A DNA stretch of 24,864 nucleotides, taken from Blastocladiella britannica. Lineage: Eukaryota > Blastocladiomycota > Blastocladiomycetes > Blastocladiales > Blastocladiaceae. Positions 19,426 through 24,864 of this stretch are shown one piece after another. The position numbers and the translations under genes are program-made. Position 1 is the first letter of the stretch. Each line of letters begins with the position of its first letter. Location: assembly GCA_025349905.2 (NCBI GenBank), contig MU624771.1, positions 1 through 24,864 on the forward strand, in the 5' to 3' direction. The notes under the pieces were generated by a model. It saw only the letters and a program-made list of their open reading frames with translations. It did not search any database and had not been told where the DNA came from.

Positions 19426-22341
19426 TTACATTGCCCCTGCTTGTTGAGCCGCTTCAAACCGATCCGCGACCGTGTCCACCAACACCGGATCCCAGTAGTC
19501 CTCGACCCGTTCCGCCAAATCGAGCGGCCCAGGGACCGGATCGGTGCGCCGCATAAAGATGACGTCGTTCTGGAAATACAAGTACACGGGAGCTGACTTG
19601 CCGCCGTCGTAGCGGGTGATGCGGTGCACGGGGCACCCGACACGTACCAGGGGCGCATTGACGCTCGTGCTGACCAGGCCGTGTTGGTCGAGAAGCTTGG
19701 CCAGGTACTTTTCGATCGACAGGTCCAGGTCCATTTGGCGCTGTGGAACTGGCGCGGAAGCGAACTTTTTCTTGGCATGTCCGGTCAAAGATGTTGCTGT
19801 TGCAGATGAAGACGACAAGGTGCCTTGAACCGCGTCTGTAAACCCGGGAACCAGCACCTCGGGGCTCGGCAGCGCGTGCGAAATCGGCTCGACCGTGGCC
19901 AGTTCCATGATCCAGAGGGCAGCCGCCCGGTACGGGACCACCGCCGCGTCGTCCCACACTGCCATCGGAATGGCCTCGCGCCAGACGCGGTACCAGCGAG
20001 CGACTTCGGCCATGGCATTGTTGTTTATGTTGCTGTGATCCGAGGACGAGAATGAGGTGGCGCGCAATGCACCGGCGCGAACCGCCGTCAGCCACCCGTG
20101 CACGACGAGCGCCCACTGCGCAAAGATGCCGCCATCGACCAGCGCGCAGGCCACGAGGTGCGCACCCGCGTGCACCGCGTCCGAGATCGGCGCATCCACC
20201 CACGCCAAGAGCGCATCGAGCGGCGCTGTGTCTTGCTTGGCGGGATCGATTCGAATGCGTGCGCGCGCGTGAGCAATCAGGCCCGGTGCCAAGTGGCGGT
20301 CGCGAAGCATGCTCCACACTGACGGGGACAGGTATTGCCGCCACGGGACCAGGGCGGACGGTGGCATGTGCGACGACTGTCTGAATTTGCTGTCGATGGT
20401 GGCCCCGAGTTTTGATCGCAGGCCGTCGAATAAAGTGTCGGCCGGACCGTCCAGGAGGCCGTGGGTGAACCAAGGGTGGAGCCACATGAGCACGGGCGGT
20501 GCAATGTCCTGGGCGGGAGTTGATGGAGGGGCGCTTTTGGGGTGGAGCGCATCGAGTCGCTGCTTGAGCCGCGGGAGCACCACGTGGTGAACGAGGTACG
20601 ACGCGAGCGCGGGCGAGAGTGTGCCGTCGTCGCGCCACTGGGCAATGGTGTCGGCGACATGAAGGGCAACGGCGCCGTCCGTGAGCCACTCGGGAACGGA
20701 CTGGAGCCACGAGCGCACCGGTGGAAGCCACACATTCCAAATCACGCTGTCGTAGTAGGTTCCGCGGGCAGCAGCAAGGACACCAACAGAAGCGACGATC
20801 GGAGGCTGCTCGCCTGGTGGTGTGCTGTGGCCGTGGTGGTGGGCGTGCGGTTTCACGGCCGCTACACTGCGAATGGCGTCAAGCACGTCGTGGCCACGCA
20901 TTGCGTCGTCGAACGGCTCCCAGTCCGGCCCGAGCGCCTTTCGCAGTTGGGCGACACCGGCAGCAGCCACCGCGGGGGCAAGCACATCCTTCCAGGCCTC
21001 CACGTCGTCGCTCGCAACCCGAGATGACCAAGTTTGCTTTTGGCTGTTGTCGGCGCCTCCACTAGGCTGGCGATCTGTGTGTGCAAGCCGCAGAGACTCG
21101 ATCGCATGCTCGAGCGCTGCCATTCGTCCTTGGCGCTCGACATGACGCTGCCGCGCGCGCGCAAGCACTTGCCGGAGCTCCTCGGCACGATGAATGTCAG
21201 CAGCGCGCTTCTTGCGGCGGATCTCGGCCGCCGAGAGCGATGCGAGCGCGGAACCCGTCAACGTGTCGAGCAGATGGGTGACGGCGGCAGTGGAGAACGG
21301 TGACACGGACGGCGTGCCGCGAAGGTCCAGGATGGGTGCCTCGCCCATGTCCATTCTTGCTGCGCCAGTATCGCCAGTGACAGCGCCCGGTTTGGCATCG
21401 CGCTTGCGGCGGTACTGGTTGCGGCGGAGATGGCCCGCCGGAGCCGTCGTTTTAGCGGCGCGCGGAGTCGAGTCTCCTCCACCACCATTCCGTGAAGATG
21501 CACGCGGCGTCGTATCTTGCTCCGGGGCAGGCTCGGCCCAATCGGCATCGTCAAACCCGATCCCGGCGTCCTTGGCACGCAAGTTGATCTTGACGGGCTC
21601 GACGGTACCCTGCCCGTGCTTTCCCAAGCCCGCTCCGGGTGTGTAGCCTCCCATCTTCATGAGCAGCTTCAGACCAAGGCCACCGGTACCGGCAAACTTG
21701 CCAAAGTTGCGATCCACAGGCCGTGACGGCGGTGCTGATGGCGTTGTTGGTTTAAGGGCGGACGCTGCAGAAGTCGGCGGCCTTGGACGAGCGGCCGGCA
21801 GCGGCGGTGGGGGTGCGTCCGTGTCTTCGGTCTGCGCACGCGTAAATGTAGGAGCAGCTGTGGTCGATGCTCGTCCTCCTCGGTGTCCTCCTCCTCCAGG
21901 CCGTGCGCTGCCTCGGCGAGCAAATCCGGCTGCACGCGACGCGTCCGAGCGGCGGTCGCGAGCCCGTTGCTGATCGGCCTCTTCCGAGTTGTCCGAATCG
22001 TCCTCGCCAAACTTGCGATGACGGCGGCGTCGGCGCTGGATACGACCACCATCGTCGGAATCGTTGTCGTTGTCGTCTGATGAACCAATTGGGCCACCAT
22101 CCGACGAGTCGTGGTCCGAGCCAGATGCCGGTTTCTGAGCGGCATTCAGACCTCGCAGACGGCGCGTGGGCGCCTTCGGAGGGGCCAAGCCAAGGAACGG
22201 GTCGGCCGGGGCCGCATCATTACCATTGTCGTCGTCGTCGCTTCCATGACTGTCGTCGTCGTTCGAGTCAGTGCCACCCAGGCCAAAGCCCATGTGGGCA
22301 GCGCGAGCAGCATCGGCCCAAGGATCGTCGTTGTCTGCCAT
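19426..22341 (-). CDS. TFIP11/Ntr1 (Spp382)-like G-patch protein, spliceosome disassembly
   Basis: A single exon of 972 codons, 971 aa, start at 22341 (ATGGCAGACAAC). The acidic N-terminus opens with PWADAARAAHMGFGLGG, like TFIP11/Ntr1, followed by Asp/Ser blocks and a basic RRRRRHRK patch. The G-patch is at about 215-262: GLGLKLLMKMGGYTPGAGLGKHGQG, then VEPVKI. Then come a coiled helical region (RRKKRAADIHRAEELRQVL) and a long GCFC-type helical domain with WLPPVRSWLQSVPEW, HVVLPRLKQRLDAL, LHPWF and VWSMLRDRHLAPGL. Ntr1/TFIP11 recruits and activates the DEAH helicase Prp43/DHX15 through the G-patch to dismantle the spliceosome; it acts in the nucleus. Human TFIP11 has 837 aa. The G-patch has an extra glycine (KMGGY rather than KMGY). 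It shares a 75-bp divergent promoter with the next gene. Confidence 0.92.
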   Translation of the reverse strand: MADNDDPWADAARAAHMGFGLGGTDSNDDDSHGSDDDDNGNDAAPADPFLGLAPPKAPTRRLRGLNAAQKPASGSDHDSSDGGPIGSSDDNDNDSDDGGRIQRRRRRHRKFGEDDSDNSEEADQQRARDRRSDASRAAGFARRGSARPGGGGHRGGRASTTAAPTFTRAQTEDTDAPPPPLPAARPRPPTSAASALKPTTPSAPPSRPVDRNFGKFAGTGGLGLKLLMKMGGYTPGAGLGKHGQGTVEPVKINLRAKDAGIGFDDADWAEPAPEQDTTPRASSRNGGGGDSTPRAAKTTAPAGHLRRNQYRRKRDAKPGAVTGDTGAARMDMGEAPILDLRGTPSVSPFSTAAVTHLLDTLTGSALASLSAAEIRRKKRAADIHRAEELRQVLARARQRHVERQGRMAALEHAIESLRLAHTDRQPSGGADNSQKQTWSSRVASDDVEAWKDVLAPAVAAAGVAQLRKALGPDWEPFDDAMRGHDVLDAIRSVAAVKPHAHHHGHSTPPGEQPPIVASVGVLAAARGTYYDSVIWNVWLPPVRSWLQSVPEWLTDGAVALHVADTIAQWRDDGTLSPALASYLVHHVVLPRLKQRLDALHPKSAPPSTPAQDIAPPVLMWLHPWFTHGLLDGPADTLFDGLRSKLGATIDSKFRQSSHMPPSALVPWRQYLSPSVWSMLRDRHLAPGLIAHARARIRIDPAKQDTAPLDALLAWVDAPISDAVHAGAHLVACALVDGGIFAQWALVVHGWLTAVRAGALRATSFSSSDHSNINNNAMAEVARWYRVWREAIPMAVWDDAAVVPYRAAALWIMELATVEPISHALPSPEVLVPGFTDAVQGTLSSSSATATSLTGHAKKKFASAPVPQRQMDLDLSIEKYLAKLLDQHGLVSTSVNAPLVRVGCPVHRITRYDGGKSAPVYLYFQNDVIFMRRTDPVPGPLDLAERVEDYWDPVLVDTVADRFEAAQQAGAM

Positions 22342-22416
22342 GATATTTGAATTGAAAGAGTTGCATCTGATTCTCAAGAAAAGTATTCAGGATTGTACAT
22401 TCATAAAGTGTAGAGA
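22342..22416. promoter_or_regulatory. short bidirectional promoter between TFIP11-like and Ser-rich genes
   Basis: 75 bp separate divergent start codons. The stretch is AT-rich compared with both coding regions (ATATTTGAATTGAAAG, CATTCATAAAG). Transcription starts for both genes must lie here. Confidence 0.45.
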
Positions 22417-24294
22417 ATGGCCGCCTCCTCGTCCGATATGCACGCAGTCTCGGCCGCAGTGCGCTCGTTGAATTATTCCGTCGATGCCTTGCTCCGGGTC
22501 GCCGCCTCTCCGACTGCTGCAACTGCTGGCGGAGCAGCTACAGCCGGATCACCCTCCACATCCACAACCCCCTCCTCTTCTCGGAACTCGGCTGCATACA
22601 CGAGATCAGGGCCGCCCAGTAGCCTCCCTCTCGATTGGCTTCATGGCGATGACTTGGCTCCGGGATCGCCCACCAGCACCACTAGCGCCTCTGCGGGATC
22701 CCCTTCTTCAGTGACTGGTGCAGTCACCAGAGCCGATCCTCGTACCCCGGCATCAGCTCAGAGGAACCCGCCGCCCGCATTCAGCGAATTTAGCGCGCTT
22801 CAATCATCCTTGTCCTTTAATGGGTCGCCACCACGTCCACCGGCACCGCCAGCATGGACAGAGTCGACGCAAATGCTCCGCGCGTCGGCACGGGCACTAG
22901 TGGCAGCCAACTGCGACGCCAATTCGGCCGAGCTGGATCCGATCGTGGCACATTTGCTCGAACAGTTGGCCACCACCACCACGGCGCTACGGGAGGCGAT
23001 CGAAGTGGAAACCTCTGCCTCCGTCTCCAAGTGCGCCGAGCTGGCCGATAACCAAATTGCGCTGATGACGGCTGCGTTTGCGCTTCTTGGCAGGCTGCGC
23101 TGTATGGGTGCGAATCGCTGGCGGCTAGCTCCGCCTTCAGCAATGGACTCAACCGCACCAACGGCAGGAGGAAATAAAGGAAAAGCGTCCGTATTGGAGG
23201 AAATGGATTCCGGGGTCGAGGACGTCCACCGACGAAGCAGCGGCGCTACCATGACATCCGAATCGGCCGCCAGCCCGGCGCTCTTGTCGAATCGGCGCCG
23301 GTTGTCGACGGACGGTGGTCTCCTCGTTCGCACGAGTGGCGCCCCGCCGCAGACACCGCTGCGTCTCCGCATGCCAACGCACTCGCCGGCGCCTACGTCA
23401 TTGGCCACGACCCGGCCAGCAACAGCGACAATTGATCCCTTGGTGTCGTCGTCATCACCATGGGAGAGCAATAGTGGCACGACATCCAAGATGCTGGCAA
23501 CATACGATGCGCCGCGCGCGCGATCGACGTCTTCGCGCAAGAGCACGACAGCCGCCACCCAGCGCGAAATGTCGCCCAGCTTCGACCCCGCGTGGCCAGA
23601 AACTGAGCTGTCGCCCGTCTCGGAACTGTCGCTCCCTGCCGACCCCAACTCGCCTCTGACATCCTATCGGCGCCAGCAGCAGCAGCAATTGTCGGCGCGC
23701 GAGCGTGCGCCCGAGATGCTCGATGCCGTGGTGCCCCCAACTTCCGTTGCCGCGTTCATGTCGCCGCTCCTCCCGTTGTCAACGAGCATCCACGTACCCA
23801 CGTGGCACGACACGGCCACTCCGCGTAGAACGGTGCCGGCGTTTTCTCAGTCAACGGCACCCTTGCCTGCTGCTGGTCCAGCAGCATCCGCGATTCGACC
23901 GCGACACTGGGCCAATGCGCAAGAGTCCGTGCCGCCGTCGCCGTCACGACCGCATCACCGGCCCGCGAGCACGGCGCCCCAGACCAGTAGCAGCAATAGC
24001 GATCGGCGCATGTCTTCATCGCCCGTCCATATGTATCGCGGATCGCCGACGGTGCCACGACCAGCGAGTGCCTTTCCAGGACAGACAAGCAGCGCTCGGA
24101 CGCGGACCTTGACGTCGCCCCACTCGTACCTGGAGCGATCAGAATCTCTAGCTGGTCCCATGGCCGCGCCCAATGTCCGTGACTGGGCAGCTGGGCTCCA
24201 AAAGACATCCAGTACCCATTCGCTGGACCAGTTCTCGCCGTACCGCTCGTTTACCGCCGTGCCAAAGTACCGAGAGGGGAACGGTCGCTCCTGA
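22417..24294 (+). CDS. Ser/Thr/Pro-rich protein of unknown function
   Basis: An uninterrupted frame of 625 codons from ATG 22417. I do not recognise it. The N-terminus (MHAVSAAVRSLNYSVDALLRVA, about 8-29) could form an amphipathic helix. Residues about 150-236 form the only clearly structured part: TQMLRASARALVAANCDANS, IVAHLLEQLATTTTALREAI and CAELADNQIALMTAAFALLGRL, three or four helices. The rest is Ser/Thr/Pro-rich, probably disordered, with many SP/TP sites (SPSF, SPVS, TPLRL, PPSPS), and could be phospho-regulated. The 3' end is uncertain: downstream of the stop at 24292-24294, reading continues in phase towards a Ser/Ala-rich segment and hydrophobic tail ending at 24525. Splicing from AA|GTACCG (24267) could bypass the stop. 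Confidence 0.7.
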   Translation: MAASSSDMHAVSAAVRSLNYSVDALLRVAASPTAATAGGAATAGSPSTSTTPSSSRNSAAYTRSGPPSSLPLDWLHGDDLAPGSPTSTTSASAGSPSSVTGAVTRADPRTPASAQRNPPPAFSEFSALQSSLSFNGSPPRPPAPPAWTESTQMLRASARALVAANCDANSAELDPIVAHLLEQLATTTTALREAIEVETSASVSKCAELADNQIALMTAAFALLGRLRCMGANRWRLAPPSAMDSTAPTAGGNKGKASVLEEMDSGVEDVHRRSSGATMTSESAASPALLSNRRRLSTDGGLLVRTSGAPPQTPLRLRMPTHSPAPTSLATTRPATATIDPLVSSSSPWESNSGTTSKMLATYDAPRARSTSSRKSTTAATQREMSPSFDPAWPETELSPVSELSLPADPNSPLTSYRRQQQQQLSARERAPEMLDAVVPPTSVAAFMSPLLPLSTSIHVPTWHDTATPRRTVPAFSQSTAPLPAAGPAASAIRPRHWANAQESVPPSPSRPHHRPASTAPQTSSSNSDRRMSSSPVHMYRGSPTVPRPASAFPGQTSSARTRTLTSPHSYLERSESLAGPMAAPNVRDWAAGLQKTSSTHSLDQFSPYRSFTAVPKYREGNGRS

Positions 24295-24726
24295 GAGCAT
24301 TATATCTTAGAATGTATATATATTTTCTGGGAATCCACTTGTTGGCAGCGAGAAGCTGCCCATGTTGGCCGATTTGGCGTCGTTCCAAAAGTCCGCTACG
24401 CCTCCGACTCGACTGCGAGTGCGACTGCGAGTGCGACCCCCACGCACTCGGGTGCTTCGTCCATGGCGTCATCCGTGCTTGGTGCCTTGGTGGCGGTGCT
24501 GGCGCTTGCCGTTGGCATGCAGTGAAGTGATTTTTGTTTTATAATCTAAAACATTTTTTTTTGTTTCATGGGAAAACAATTTCTTTGGCTGCTGTCGAGC
24601 CCGATTTGTATATTCTAAACCGATAAGCTTAGTTATATTATCATTAACACGACCATCGTGCTCCGGCCTCACCTCTGTCCCTCGACCGTCCGCACCTAGG
24701 ACGTTACATTAAATCTTAACAACCCC
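24295..24726. other. gap after the Ser-rich gene; possible spliced 3' coding end, then intergenic
   Basis: The first half (24349-24525) has coding character: one frame reads EKLPMLADLASFQKSATPP, another reads STASATASATPTHSGASS and then a hydrophobic run, ending TGA at 24523-24525. A 12-bp tandem repeat (TGCGAGTGCGAC twice) lies at about 24413-24437. From 24526 to 24726 the sequence becomes AT-rich with T-runs (24555-24563) and looks like 3' UTR plus promoter of the next gene; no RNA gene is visible. Confidence 0.4.
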
Positions 24727-24864
24727 ATGACAAGCACCCCGCCTCACGCCGAACTCAACGTCCACGTCATCAACCGCATCCTCGTGCTTGCTGTGCTTGG
24801 GTACACCACGAATGAGCACTGTCCAGAGCCCGAGTATGAACAATTGTTCGGCGAATCTCTGGCA
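24727..24864 (+). CDS. 5' end of an unidentified gene (partial)
   Basis: An open frame starts at ATG 24727 and runs 46 codons to the window edge without a stop: MTSTPPHAELNVHVINRIL, then VLAVLGYTT and an acidic PEPEYEQLFGESLA. Composition turns GC-rich at the ATG, as in the other genes here. The stretch INRILVLAVLGYT may be a helix. No family is recognisable from this fragment. Confidence 0.55.
   Translation, partial: MTSTPPHAELNVHVINRILVLAVLGYTTNEHCPEPEYEQLFGESLA

Noticed and set aside
24469..24672. 67-codon minus-strand ORF and a 72-codon plus-strand ORF at 24312-24530
   Set aside because: Short, Cys/Arg-rich or Lys-rich, no conserved features; better explained as UTR or as part of the Ser-rich gene's 3' end.

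Overview
The window is compact, GC-rich nuclear DNA of a eukaryote, most likely a fungus. Genes sit on both strands and are interrupted by short spliceosomal introns (40-83 bp, about 20 placed here). There are no bacterial-style operons. The proteins carry Ala/Ser/Thr/Pro-rich and acidic low-complexity segments. The gene set (Blm10/PA200, BNA3-type kynurenine aminotransferase, FMP52/HTATIP2 reductase, TFIP11/Ntr1 G-patch protein, Faf1/C1orf131, MEMO, TMEM42) fits an early-diverging, GC-rich zoosporic fungus such as a blastocladiomycete. That placement is an inference from composition and gene content, not a proof. I saw no rRNA, tRNA, transposon, CRISPR or viral gene.

Layout. 3-173 (+): 3' end of an unidentified gene. 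226-1624 (-): Faf1/C1orf131-type small-subunit processome protein, 4 exons, with a long RGG tail. 1712-3147 (-): kynurenine/cysteine-S-conjugate aminotransferase, 3 exons. 3213-3957 (+): UBL+BAG co-chaperone, 2 exons. 4005-5579 (-): MEMO1 homologue, 3 exons, first intron apparently GC-AG. 5717-8352 (-): major facilitator transporter, 5 exons including a 17-bp microexon. 8561-9046 (+): TMEM42/EamA small membrane protein, 2 exons. 9076-9973 (-): HTATIP2/FMP52-like short-chain reductase, 3 exons. 10309-17232 (+): proteasome activator Blm10/PA200, 5 exons, ending in Tyr-Tyr-Ala. 17759-19180 (+): SCP/NIF-type DxDxT phosphatase, 3 exons. 19426-22341 (-): TFIP11/Ntr1-like G-patch splicing factor, 1 exon. 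22417-24294 (+): unidentified Ser/Thr/Pro-rich protein whose 3' end is uncertain. 24727-24864 (+): 5' end of a further unknown gene.

The genes do not form one pathway; most are housekeeping (ribosome assembly, spliceosome disassembly, proteostasis, tryptophan catabolism, transport). Neighbours are packed tail-to-tail (29-52 bp between several convergent stops; 245 bp at one) or head-to-head (65 and 75 bp between two divergent start codons), so bidirectional promoters and overlapping 3' UTRs are likely.

I rebuilt exon structures by hand from splice signals, reading frame and protein-family continuity. I did not find a convincing new multi-gene system. The items most worth checking are the GC-AG intron of the MEMO gene, the 17-bp microexon of the transporter, the large insertion in the MEMO fold, the RGG tail on the Faf1 homologue, a perfect hairpin downstream of the phosphatase gene, and the unresolved hydrophobic C-terminus of the Ser-rich gene.
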